45,986 nt of DNA, taken from assembly GCA_017302295.1 (NCBI GenBank), contig JAFLDS010000023.1, positions 1-45,986 on the forward strand, read 5' to 3'. A program made the position numbers and the translations under genes. The DNA is from Thauera sp. Lineage in GTDB: Bacteria; Pseudomonadota; Gammaproteobacteria; Burkholderiales; Rhodocyclaceae. Positions 19,035 through 27,489 of this stretch are shown here, one piece after another. Under the pieces are notes generated by a model, which did not search any database, had not been told where the DNA came from, and was given only the letters and a program-made list of their open reading frames with translations. How positions within the stretch are numbered: position 1 is the first letter of the stretch; every line of letters begins with the position of its first letter.

Positions 19035-19471
19035 CACGCGGCAATGCCGTAGAACAGCCTCCACAGCAAAGTTTCGACCCTGCGCGCGCCGAGTTCGGTC
19101 ATCGCTACCTCGAGCGGCGGCTGCCCCCCGAGCATTGCATGCGGGGCATGCAGGAAGGCGAGCGCATCCTCATCCGAATCCCAGACATGACGGGCGGTCG
19201 CGTACACCCGGGCAAGACGCTCCGTCTTCTCGGACTCGTTCGCGGTCAGGCGGTCGCGCCGACGTTTGAAGGTAGCTTCCGGCACGACGCGGTAAAGCAG
19301 CGCGCGGCGCTCCTCAGCGGTACGCCCCAGCCGCTCGACCCCCGCCTTCAGGGCCGTCTTGGGCAATCCTTCAGAAACCTGGTCATCAAGTTCGGCAAAC
19401 GAATGTGGCGCTGGCACCAACGCCATCACCGCGGCGATCTGTTCGGGCGTAACGAGTTGCACGACTAACAT
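19034..19471 (-). CDS. Xre/MbcA/ParS-type antitoxin of the RES toxin
   Basis: A 145-residue DUF2384-type antitoxin, first gene of the pair. The C-terminal toxin-binding region is recognisable (ARVYATARHVWDSDEDALAF, LHAPHAMLGGQPPLEVAMT, GARRVETLLWRLFYGIAA); the N-terminal part holds the Xre-like DNA-binding region. The ATG at 19471 directly abuts an AAGG ribosome site. The GTG at 19462, eight bases from that site, is the better-spaced start and would remove three residues. Upstream palindromes suggest autoregulation. Confidence 0.9.
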   Translation of the reverse strand: MLVVQLVTPEQIAAVMALVPAPHSFAELDDQVSEGLPKTALKAGVERLGRTAEERRALLYRVVPEATFKRRRDRLTANESEKTERLARVYATARHVWDSDEDALAFLHAPHAMLGGQPPLEVAMTELGARRVETLLWRLFYGIAA

Positions 19472-19477
19472 CCTTGG

Positions 19478-19522
19478 ATCACATGGCTAAACAAATATGG
19501 ATCATGTGATACCGAAGATCAA
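19478..19522 (-). promoter_or_regulatory. Promoter and palindromic operator of the RES/Xre pair
   Basis: On the minus strand TTGATC (19517-19522), 17 bases, then CATATT (19494-19499) make a plausible sigma-70 promoter. ATCACATG (19478-19485) and CATGTGAT (19503-19510) form a perfect 8-bp inverted repeat bracketing the -10 box, the expected place for antitoxin autorepression. Confidence 0.55.
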
Positions 19523-20125
19523 GGATCTTGGGCTTGCTTCAACTGATTGAACGGCGGGACTTCGGCCTGAGCCGACATTGGGTTACCGGTCCGGGGTAGG
19601 CGGCAATGTGATGCTTACCTGACGTTCGGTTGCTAATGGTGGTCAATGACAGCCGTTATCGGTGACGTAGGACAGCACCCGACCCACAAGAAACATTCAC
19701 CCATTCGGTGATTCCGTCGCCGGTTTCTGAGCGGAGCCCAACAGTACTTGTTAGACCGGATCGCACCGCGTTTCGAGGAGGTCATTCGGCGTGAGTCAGT
19801 CCCAACGGTCTGTACCTTCGTCTGCAGTAGTCGTTTCCTTCACTCCCGGGCAGGCGGAATGTACCCGAGCGGCTCAAGCAACCAGTGGAGACCGAACGAT
19901 AGGAGTCATGCGGACGTGGCCAACTCGACCGCTGCAACACTTTTCCGCGGGCCTCACCGTTGGATGACTTCCGCCTTGTCTTTATTGCTGTGCAGTCGCT
20001 CGGCACGGCCAAGCTGGAAAGCACCGTCCGCTGTATAGCCCCTGCGTGCGAGTGCCCTTGTCATGTCAGATAGGAATTGAAGGTATCGTCTACTTGTTCC
20101 GCATGATTATGGGCATAGAACTTTC
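19523..20125. other. Gene-poor stretch, no recognisable feature
   Basis: About 600 bases between the antitoxin promoter and the metallophosphoesterase gene. Short open frames on both strands here have unusual composition and no family resemblance. No transposase, tRNA or repeat was recognised. It looks like decayed accessory DNA. Confidence 0.5.
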
Positions 20126-21091
20126 ATGGCATACGACATCATCGGTGACCTTCACGGCCAAGCGGAGAAGCTGGAGCGGCTCCTGCGAGCGCTCGGCTAT
20201 CAACTGCGTGATGGATCCTGGCGTCACCCCGAACGAAAGGCGATCTTCGTGGGCGATTTCATCGACCGCGGCCCGGCGCAGTTGCGCACGGTCGGCATCG
20301 TGCGCCGGATGGTGGAGAGCGACGCAGCGTTCGCCGTGATGGGCAATCACGAACTCAATGCGGTTGCCTGGCACACACCTCATCCGAATGGAAGCGGCGA
20401 CTACCTGCGTTCCCACTTTCACCCTCAGTGGGGCGACAAGAACCGCCACCAGCATCAGCGCTTCCTCACCGAGGTTGAGCACCAGCCCGACGTCCATCGC
20501 GAGCTGATCGAATGGTTCCTCACGCTCCCCCTTTGGCTCGATCTGCCCGGCATCCGGGTGGTGCACGCCTGCTGGCACCAGCCCTACATGGACTGGCTGA
20601 ATCCCTTCCTGACCGACAACAAGCAGTTGCCACGCGCACTGCTTGAAGCGGCAACTTGCGAACCCGATGACCCCGCAACGAAAGACGACGCTACGCCGTC
20701 CGTCTTCAAGGCCGTCGAGGCGCTGCTCAAAGGCATCGAGATTCCGTTGCCCGAACCACATCACTTCACTGACAAGGACGGTATCGTGCGCAAGCGGGTA
20801 CGCGTCCGCTGGTGGGACGGGCAGGCTCAGCGCTATCCGCAGGCAGCCATGCTTTCTCCCGACCTGCGCGAACAACTCCCGGATTTGCCGATCCCCGCTC
20901 ACGCCGTCCTGCCGCACGCGGCGGGCAAGCCCATCTTCTTTGGGCATTACTGGCTCACGGGCGAGCCCGAAGTGCTTGGCCCGCCTTGCGCCTGTGTGGA
21001 CTACAGCGCAGGTAAAGGTGGCGCCTTGGTAGCCTACCGCTGGAACGGCGAGTCGACGCTTGCGGCGGCCAATTTCGTCGCGATTTCCTGA
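20126..21091 (+). CDS. Calcineurin-like metallophosphoesterase
   Basis: A 321-residue cytosolic phosphoesterase with an intact two-metal site: GDLHG (residues 7-11), GDFIDRGP, GNHELNAVAW, a histidine in VVHACWHQ and the last metal histidine in FFGHYWLTG. The order and spacing are those of PrpE/serine-threonine-phosphatase-like enzymes, which can cleave phosphoproteins or dinucleotide polyphosphates; the substrate cannot be told from sequence. It ends 11 bases before an ADP-ribosylglycohydrolase-like gene in the same direction, so the two are probably co-transcribed. No strong ribosome site precedes the ATG. Confidence 0.88.
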   Translation: MAYDIIGDLHGQAEKLERLLRALGYQLRDGSWRHPERKAIFVGDFIDRGPAQLRTVGIVRRMVESDAAFAVMGNHELNAVAWHTPHPNGSGDYLRSHFHPQWGDKNRHQHQRFLTEVEHQPDVHRELIEWFLTLPLWLDLPGIRVVHACWHQPYMDWLNPFLTDNKQLPRALLEAATCEPDDPATKDDATPSVFKAVEALLKGIEIPLPEPHHFTDKDGIVRKRVRVRWWDGQAQRYPQAAMLSPDLREQLPDLPIPAHAVLPHAAGKPIFFGHYWLTGEPEVLGPPCACVDYSAGKGGALVAYRWNGESTLAAANFVAIS

Positions 21092-21102
21092 AGGCGCGGA
21101 CC

Positions 21103-22284
21103 ATGGCACGTTTGTCGAAACAAGGGCTGCGCGAGCACTTCCGCGGGTGTCTGCTCGGCGGTGCCTTGGGAGATTCACTCGGGGCAAATGTCGGGTCCAT
21201 GCCTGGCGGCGAGATTCGGCAAGCCGCCGGGGCGGATGACCTGCAGGGGCCGGCGCGCACGTCTTGGCGGCCGGGCACCATCACGCATCAAACTCAGTTG
21301 ACGCTCTTCACCGCGGAAGGTTTGTTGAGCCCACTAGCCGCCGAGAAGCGGCATGATCCGGATACGGTGCGGCAAACCCTGGCCGCGGCCTATCTGCGCT
21401 GGCTGTGCACCCAAGGCGAGTCGCCTTCATTGCAGCACCAGGTCGCCTCGGGCTGGCTGCTCGATCACGCCGCATTGCATTGCCGGCGCAGCCCCGGAAA
21501 AGCCGTCATGGACAGCCTGACCACTCTCACCCGTCTCGATGATGCTGCGGGCAACGACAGCAAGGACTGCGATGGGCTGATGCGCGTTGCGCCTGTGGGC
21601 ATGTTTGCGCGCGCGCTCAACTATCGCGTGCCGCGATGGTGCTACCGCAGCAAGGCGCTCGAGTGGGCATGCGATGCCGCACTGGTCACCCATGGACACA
21701 TCACCGCGCAGCTTGCCGCCGGCGCGTTCTCGCTGATGGTGTACCGGGTGCTCTGCGGCTGCTCGATCACCACGGCGGCGAAAGACGCCCTCAAGGAACT
21801 GAGCGCATACCCGGGGCATGAAGAAGTCACACTCGCCGTTCGCATCGCCCTGAAACTGGCGAAGTCCCAGGTCACGGTTTCCGCGGGCATTCGCCGCCTG
21901 GGCGACGGCAGAACCGCCGATGAGGCGCTCGCCATCGGCGTACTCTGCGCGGTGCGCGCCGAAGATTTCGCTGGTGGCGTCCAGGCAGCGGTCAGTCACG
22001 ACGGTCATCGCAGCGCGACCGGACTGATCACCGGCACCCTGCTCGGAGCCCGTCTAGGCGCATCCGCACTACCACAGGACGGGCTGGAGCAGCTTGACTT
22101 GAGGGACGTGCTTGAAACCGTCGCAGATGACCTCTCGCTGCAGTGCTACGCCGATACTGCCGACGGCAATACGGCCGAACGCGCCCAGCGCCGCGCACGG
22201 TATGGTCTTGCAGCGTCACTCTCTATGATGACCCCGGCCAGTATTGCAGATATCGAGGAGCTGAGTGCCTTGTTCGACTATTGA
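21103..22284 (+). CDS. ADP-ribosylglycohydrolase family protein lacking the metal-binding aspartates
   Basis: A 393-residue member of the ADP-ribosylglycohydrolase (DraG-like) family. Strong family segments: FRGCLLGGALGDSLGA (14-29), TQLTLFTAEGLL (64-75), NDSKDCDGLMRVAPVGMF (151-168), LVTHGHITAQLAAGA (194-208) and TGLITGTLLGARLG (306-319). Active members bind two magnesium ions through TDDT near residue 62 and GDSDST near residue 302. Here these read THQT (H62, Q63) and GHRSAT (H302, S304), so all four signature aspartates are replaced. It is therefore probably not a hydrolase but may still bind ADP-ribose or an ADP-ribosylated partner. Co-directional with the metallophosphoesterase upstream; convergent with the ankyrin gene 32 bases downstream. 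Confidence 0.85.
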   Translation: MARLSKQGLREHFRGCLLGGALGDSLGANVGSMPGGEIRQAAGADDLQGPARTSWRPGTITHQTQLTLFTAEGLLSPLAAEKRHDPDTVRQTLAAAYLRWLCTQGESPSLQHQVASGWLLDHAALHCRRSPGKAVMDSLTTLTRLDDAAGNDSKDCDGLMRVAPVGMFARALNYRVPRWCYRSKALEWACDAALVTHGHITAQLAAGAFSLMVYRVLCGCSITTAAKDALKELSAYPGHEEVTLAVRIALKLAKSQVTVSAGIRRLGDGRTADEALAIGVLCAVRAEDFAGGVQAAVSHDGHRSATGLITGTLLGARLGASALPQDGLEQLDLRDVLETVADDLSLQCYADTADGNTAERAQRRARYGLAASLSMMTPASIADIEELSALFDY

Positions 22285-22316
22285 GCGAACAGGCACCGCT
22301 TACCTTCCGCCGAGGG

Positions 22317-22994
22317 TCAAACAAAGCCTTCTTCCACTAACAGGCTGCCGGCCGAGGTGATCTCGTGCCGCTGCCCAGAGCCGCCGAACACACGGCACCA
22401 ACTCTCCGTTACCAGTTTCGCATCGACACCATCGGCGACGAGATCGTAAGCAAACCCACCGTACATCCCCGGTACAGCGAACCACATCGTGAAAGACCCG
22501 GGTTCGCGTGGCGCCGGCAGCTCAAGCAGCGGCTCCAACTCGGGTAAGCGCAGCGCATGCTCGCGAACCAAGTCGTCCACACGTCCGCGAATCACCGCAT
22601 GGAAGTGCTGCTGGATCTTGAGCAGTATCCCGACAGGCACTTGGCGCTGGAGCACTGGCGTGAGGATCGCGAAAAGATGGGAATGCCCCTTGCGAACAGC
22701 CACATCCAACGGCCTCTCTCCTCGTGCATTCTGCAGTGTGCGCCACGCCCCCAGCCGGATCAGCCTGCTGACGATTTCAACGGGGGCTCCAGCATGTGCC
22801 GCCTGATGCAGGGGCGTATACATCGACTTGCCATCCGGACGGCAGCCATTGACGCCAAACGGAGAATTTTCCAGTAGCGTGAAAAGCTGAGGCCAGTCGT
22901 ACCGCTTGGCTGCATCAGCCAGGGCATGAGCCTTCTTCACCACGTCTTTTTTCAGCGTTGCAGCCTTCGTGATCCCACACCACTCTATGCTCAT
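22317..22994 (-). CDS. Ankyrin-repeat protein
   Basis: A 225-residue protein whose first half has ankyrin repeats (YTPLHQAAHAGAPVEIVSRL, then the following repeat with RGERPLDVAVRKGHSHLFAI). The second half, from about residue 120, is a distinct domain ending in FAVPGMYGGFAYDL and SWCRVFGGSGQRHEITSAG, with glycine/aromatic-rich blocks, whose function I do not know. No signal peptide. It is convergent with the ADP-ribosylglycohydrolase-like gene and may be a separate unit; ankyrin repeats point to protein binding. Confidence 0.75.
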   Translation of the reverse strand: MSIEWCGITKAATLKKDVVKKAHALADAAKRYDWPQLFTLLENSPFGVNGCRPDGKSMYTPLHQAAHAGAPVEIVSRLIRLGAWRTLQNARGERPLDVAVRKGHSHLFAILTPVLQRQVPVGILLKIQQHFHAVIRGRVDDLVREHALRLPELEPLLELPAPREPGSFTMWFAVPGMYGGFAYDLVADGVDAKLVTESWCRVFGGSGQRHEITSAGSLLVEEGFV

Positions 22995-23129
22995 GAATTC
23001 TCACTTTGGCAGCAGTATCGCCCTCCGCGTACGCGGCATACGCATTGCAATCTGCAAACATTCGCTTCAGATAGTCGTGACTGGACTTCTGGATCCAGCG
23101 TGACTTTCAGTCCACAACACGCACGCCGA

Positions 23130-23603
23130 TTAGGGCCGCGGCCGGGCCCACAGCGCAGCGAGTGCATCGGGAGACAATGTCAGGTGCTCCCACCAGTCCA
23201 TGCCGGTTCGTGCCACGCGGCCCGGCAACTCCCTCCACGTGTATTCCTGTCCGGATGCTTGTGCAGCCTCAAAGGCTTTGCGCTCCTTCTTCACCTCCTT
23301 ATCGGTGAACTCCTTGCCGTAACCACCTCGGCGCATGTGCGCCTTGTACGCATGCCAGGCAAGTGACTTTCCAAAACGCTGGTGCAACCAATAGTGGCAG
23401 CTACCGCACAGGGCGTACTCAGCAGGAGGTGTCCAGCGATAGGGCTTTGAGTAATCCTCACTGTGCTGTTCGACCGGCGCCTCAGGGTCACCGCACATCA
23501 TGCAGGGGGTGCTCTCTTGGGGAAGTCCAGCTGCCCGACGACGCTTGAGTTCATCAAATTTTTCTTGTCGCTCTTTGGCGGTATAGCCGTTATAGGGCCC
23601 CAT
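23130..23603 (-). CDS. HNH-like zinc-binding protein
   Basis: A 157-residue protein with a treble-clef-like zinc site: C34-x2-C37, H47 in QHSEDYSKP, then C66-x2-C69-H70-x3-H74. The C-x2-C...H-x2-DY-x-P...C-x2-CH-x3-H pattern is frequent in small phage- and island-encoded proteins related to HNH nucleases. A full HNH catalytic set is not obvious, so nuclease activity is uncertain. The start is set by AAAGGAGG six bases before the ATG at 23603; an ATG five codons upstream would place that site inside the gene. The C-terminal 70 residues are not recognised. Confidence 0.65.
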   Translation of the reverse strand: MGPYNGYTAKERQEKFDELKRRRAAGLPQESTPCMMCGDPEAPVEQHSEDYSKPYRWTPPAEYALCGSCHYWLHQRFGKSLAWHAYKAHMRRGGYGKEFTDKEVKKERKAFEAAQASGQEYTWRELPGRVARTGMDWWEHLTLSPDALAALWARPRP

Positions 23604-23618
23604 CCTGCCTCCTTTCAT

Positions 23619-24108
23619 TGGGTATGGCTATCATACAAATTCAGATCAAAGGCGGTACGATCAAACAGTCCTCGTGCACTCCCATTGGTGGGTCAATTAC
23701 CCACCTCAGGGCAATGTTACCCATAATGGAATCTAGCCGACAGGAGGGGAGTCGTCCCGTTGCAGCCTATCTCATTGATCAGATCAATCATTGCCGCCAA
23801 GCAAAAATTGGAGAGGTTGCACGTAATCAGGCGGCGGCAGGTCTGAACCCGGCGCGGCTGCCCGCCAAGCACCCTTTGCCGGCCGGCGGCTGCTTACCGT
23901 GACGATGCCGAGAGGGTACTATCGGCCATCTACGTCGTTCCACCTCTAGAAGCCATGGTCATTCGAGTGTCAGGTCCACGCCGAAACATGTCCGAATGTC
24001 CACTTCGGCTGCTCGGCCTTTGCTGAAGTTCGTTCCGCATCAAGACACCGGTCGCTCTGAGTGGCAAAACACTCCTAGGACGTATCTACATAAATCGAGG
24101 CAACTCAC
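23619..24108. other. Intergenic stretch with repeated TGGGTA-like half-sites
   Basis: About 490 bases between two minus-strand genes. The first 100 bases hold three TGGGT(A/C)A-like half-sites, including one perfect hairpin described separately. A 92-codon frame from the ATG at 23624 (MAIIQIQIKGGTIK...) runs rightward but has no ribosome site and no family resemblance, so I do not call it a gene. The rest shows nothing recognisable. Confidence 0.4.
23687..23705. promoter_or_regulatory. Perfect inverted repeat, candidate operator
   Basis: GGTGGGT (23687-23693) and ACCCACC (23699-23705) form a perfect 7-bp inverted repeat around CAATT. Related half-sites occur upstream (TTGGGTA near 23619) and downstream (GTTACCCA near 23715). 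The cluster lies just upstream of the HNH-like gene; the binding protein is unknown. Confidence 0.35.
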
Positions 24109-26036
24109 TCAGCTATTCGCGATCAGTGAATTGTCGCTCGGGACTACTACCGGTAGTGCCGGCCATATCTTGCCCATCTGCAAATACAAGTGACGTGTCC
24201 GTTTCTCAATAGCTTCTTCGTTCCAATATTCAGCGTCACTACCGTGGAAATACTGGGTGAGGTTCAGCTTGCTGAACTTCAGTAGTTCAGGGCGCTTAGT
24301 GCCCCAGTTACTATTGGACAGTGACGGGTTCAGGCTGCCGGTGATAAGCGTCAAATTGCCGAGGGTATTAACCAGCCTATTACGCCGCGCAACTGCTTGT
24401 TGTTCCGTTACAGGGTCCACCTTGTCCTCATCCGAAAGCGCCCAATGGGTCTGCCAAGACTGAGGCATAACGTGCTCGATGGTCAGCCCGGGAGGTAGGG
24501 GAAGTGGTTCGCTCTTCGCGTCCGGAGAGTAGGCGTCAAGCGCTTCGAGAATAGAGCGCACCTTGTACTGGGCGAGACGGTTATACAAGGGCATACCGAA
24601 AGTCGCTGTCTCGAATGCGCTGTCGTCGGGGAACAGTGTGCTGTCGGCGGTGCTCTTCGCCATGTATTCAACGACATTGGCAGCGGTGATTGCCCCCTTC
24701 TTATCGAGCGCCCGCATCAAATCGATGAAGTAGCGGTTGTAGTTCTTGGTGGTCATCGCGCAAATCATGCGCCGCATCAGGTAGGACTCGATCAACTCAA
24801 GGATCCGGTCGAATTCGTCGGTGTGTTTGGGTACGAGCTCGGCATAGGCATAGAGCAGGAACGGGTACACCGTAGTCGTGTCGATGGCTTCCAGGCGGCG
24901 CAGGAATGTCGCCAGGCGTGCGTGTTTGCCTGGTTCGTAGAAAGTCTTGAAAACATCAGCGTAGCGAGCGAGTCGCGCTAAATGTTCGGCGGGGGTCTGC
25001 GGGGTCTTCAATAGCGAGCCGGTTGCTGATTCTGATTGCTCGGCAAAAGCCTTGAAGGCATTGAACAGGTGCGAAGATTTCACCTCGTCCCGGGTCATCA
25101 TCGCCAGATAGTGGTTGATGAAGACATCGACGCGGGGGCGGGTGATGCGGCCCTGCTTGACCTCCTCTCGCCACCAGTTGGTCTCGAAACGCTGCCAGTA
25201 GTCGGCGTAGAGCCTTTCAACATCCTTGCCGCCAGAGGCCGCGTCGGCGCGTCGGCGCGTCGGAACAGAAAATTCTTGATCAGATCGGCAGGCAATAGGT
25301 CCTCGCCGCGCGCATTGAGCGTTTCGAAGATGACTTGGGTCTCATCGTCCTTGTCGAGGTCTATCACGACAAGCTGTAGGCAATCTTTGACGACATGCCA
25401 GAGAGAATCGAAACGATCGTCGAGCGTCTTGGGTTTCAATACTTCCTCATCAAGGTCATCGTCTAGTTCGCCATTAAGCCAGTCCGTGAGCTGGTAATGG
25501 AAGTAGCGATAGCCATCGACGACGTTGTTGGTGCTGTCCTTCAGCGCGGGTTCATTGCTGATGATTTTATCAAGGGCGTCGGGTGAGCCGGCCGCGTGAA
25601 CCGCCTTGAACGCAGCGCGATTGCTGTTAGTGGGCCATACTTTGTAAACCTCGTTATCATGATCAATGCGGTTGCGCCGATTGGCGACGAGATCGGTAAA
25701 ACGCTCGGCGTACTTCGTGTTGCCATGTGCGTTGGCGTGGTCGCGGGCCGCCATAAGGAATAGCTGCAGGGTGGTGAAGCGCTGCTGTCCGTCGATGACC
25801 TGCCGGCTTTCGATTGACCCCGTTGGATTCGCCAGTTGCTCCAGAACGACTGCGCCCAAGAAGTGTGGATGAACCTTGCCGCCACGCAGATGCTTATCGA
25901 GCAGTGCTTGAATGTCTTCCCACAGCGGTTCCCAGTTGGCCTCTTGCGTCCAAACATAGGGGCGCTGAAAAAGTGGTACCTGGTAGGTGATGGTCGAATC
26001 GAAAATGCGTTCGAGCTTACGGGTGTTGGCGTCCAT
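24109..26036 (-). pseudogene. DUF262/DUF1524 (GmrSD-like) restriction protein, frameshifted
   Basis: Two adjacent frames make one GmrSD-type protein. The first (from 26036) has the DUF262 motifs VPLFQRPYVW (20-29) and VIDGQQRFTTLQLF (80-93), the DGQQR nucleotide-handling motif, and runs to LIKNFLFRRADA. The second continues with KDVERLYADYW, RPRVDVFINHYLAMM and the DUF1524 HNH-type end (TIEHVMPQSW, NTLGNLTLITGSLN). The break falls at three copies of an 8-bp repeat (25240-25263). Removing one copy restores one continuous 639-residue protein. GmrSD enzymes cut modified phage DNA. Base composition is more AT-rich than the flanking core genes. It is either an inactive allele or a reversible phase-off state. 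Confidence 0.88.
25240..25263. repeat. Triplicated 8-bp repeat (CGCGTCGG)x3 at the frameshift
   Basis: Exactly three perfect tandem copies of CGCGTCGG lie inside the GmrSD-like gene at the point where the reading frame breaks. Two copies would keep the frame (the protein then reads FRRADAASGGKDVERLY), whereas three shift it by two bases. The pattern is what slipped-strand replication produces. Confidence 0.9.
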
Positions 26037-26612
26037 GACGAGCAGTTTTCTTTTTAGCTAGTTAAGTGATGTGGGGATGATACTTTAGGCGCTTTCCCTT
26101 AGCTCATGCCCCGAGTGAACGCCGCCGACAAGCCATAGTCTGGCCCCCCGACTTACTGAGACCCATCCGATGACTGCTTTTTCAATCAAAGTGGTCGGCC
26201 TCATAGAGGGATTCGAACGGCATGGCCGACATGGAGTCAACCGGTTGCTGCGCTTTGTGACCGCTCTACTCGCTTACCTGCCGGATAGGCGACGTTTGAG
26301 CGAGTGACTGTTCCGGTCGGGTTGCGACCGACGCCTACTTGGGTTCATCGCCGGAAAGCCGCCGCTGGAGGTTCGCTTCCCGTAAGCTGCCGCTCGCCCA
26401 CGAGTCGTCTCGACCCTGACCTGCCTGATGATGTTTGCAAGATCGCAGTCGGCTTTCGAATCTTCAAGCGGTCAGTCGTTTCTTTAGGCTGCCCCTCGTC
26501 GTCCACCGAATCCAAGGGTGAGGAAGTCGACGCGAAGAGCACAAGACGAACAGCAAACGACAGTTATCTATGACGCGTGCCCAGTTGGACGGACGTTCCG
26601 CTCACCACAGAC
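26037..26612. other. Gene-poor stretch upstream of the GmrSD-like gene
   Basis: About 575 bases without a credible gene. Short frames on both strands have no family resemblance. The left 60 bases must contain the promoter of the GmrSD-like gene, but no convincing -35/-10 pair or ribosome site was found. The remainder looks like decayed accessory DNA. Confidence 0.5.
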
Positions 26613-27389
26613 TCAGGCCACGAGCGGGATTGCTCGCGCAGCTTCCTCGACGCATCGGTCCATCAACGATTGATCGACATTCGCGAGTGCCTGCCCTGCT
26701 TGATCACGCAGCAAGTAAAGACAAACCTGGAGGCGGTGGTTCACCAGGACGTTTTGCGAACCCGCTCGAAAAACATCAATACCGCTGACATAGCTGAGGT
26801 GACGCTTAATCGTTTCTCCATACTTCGGATGCATGCGTCTGAACTGCTCATCCGTCAGGCCGGCTCCCTGCAGGATATCCAACAATTTGCTCGTTCCTGC
26901 CGGTGACGCGGGAGCAAGGGGCGGCACGACCGGTCGCGGAGGCGACGTCGGTTCGATGGGTGCAATCTTGATGGGCTCATCGTGACTTCGGCGCTGCAGC
27001 ATGGTCGCGATCTCCTCGAGGGTGGTCCGGATCTGTTTCCGATCCAATCCGCTACGATCCGGCGACACGATCACCTCGATGCCCTCTGCAATAACGCACC
27101 GAACGAGCGGCTCCATGTGAAGGCCCCGCGGGTCGTTCTTCGGGCTCGGGGCCTCGGCCAGGGGCTCTGCTTGTTCCGAGTCGACCTCCGTACGGCTTCG
27201 AGAAGCTCCCCTCTTGCCTGTGCTCATAATCTTGCGCAGTTGATCGAGGTGGTCCTGCGAATAGGTGGCGTACCTGCCCTGAAGAACCGGTGGTGCGAGA
27301 AGGCCTTCGGTCTGGTAGTAGCGGATCGTTCTCGCGGGGAAGCCGCTCAGTTCCGCGAGCTCATCAATGCTCCAGGCTTGCTTGGCCAT
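26613..27389 (-). CDS. MerR-like regulator with a novel C-terminal domain
   Basis: A 258-residue protein with a MerR-type winged helix-turn-helix at the start (SIDELAELSGFPARTIRYYQ, TEGLLAPP, residues 7-34), a polar linker, a middle segment of about 50 residues (VRCVIAEGIEVIVSPDRSGL), a proline-rich linker (about 148-165) and a C-terminal domain from about 167 to 256. That last domain resembles the C-terminus of the divergent neighbour (14 identities in 40 ungapped positions, 217-256 here). The ATG at 27389 has GGAG five bases upstream; a TTG one codon earlier is too close. It probably controls the shared intergenic promoter. Confidence 0.8.
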   Translation of the reverse strand: MAKQAWSIDELAELSGFPARTIRYYQTEGLLAPPVLQGRYATYSQDHLDQLRKIMSTGKRGASRSRTEVDSEQAEPLAEAPSPKNDPRGLHMEPLVRCVIAEGIEVIVSPDRSGLDRKQIRTTLEEIATMLQRRSHDEPIKIAPIEPTSPPRPVVPPLAPASPAGTSKLLDILQGAGLTDEQFRRMHPKYGETIKRHLSYVSGIDVFRAGSQNVLVNHRLQVCLYLLRDQAGQALANVDQSLMDRCVEEAARAIPLVA

Positions 27390-27421
27390 CAACGCTCCAA
27401 TCGAGGATCTATCATTGCAGT

Positions 27422-27456
27422 TACTGTTGCAGTACTAGGCATCGTAGATGTAATAT
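27422..27456 (+). promoter_or_regulatory. Divergent control region: promoter plus palindrome
   Basis: TACTG (27422-27426) and CAGTA (27430-27434) form an inverted repeat with a 3-base centre, overlapping a rightward -35 box TTGCAG (27427-27432). After an 18-base spacer follows TAATAT (27451-27456). Long spacers with a dyad near the -35 box are typical of MerR-controlled promoters, and the MerR-like gene starts 33 bases to the left. Confidence 0.5.
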
Positions 27457-27489
27457 AAATCAACTAAGTTCATCGCGGAGAATCATCAT

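Noticed and set aside
23624-23902. Possible 92-residue protein divergent from the HNH-like gene
   Set aside because: No ribosome site, no recognisable domain, and the end becomes proline/leucine-rich noise. Kept only as part of the intergenic note.
24109-25101. The two halves of the GmrSD-like gene as separate proteins
   Set aside because: The right half starts mid-domain and the junction is explained exactly by one extra 8-bp repeat copy.
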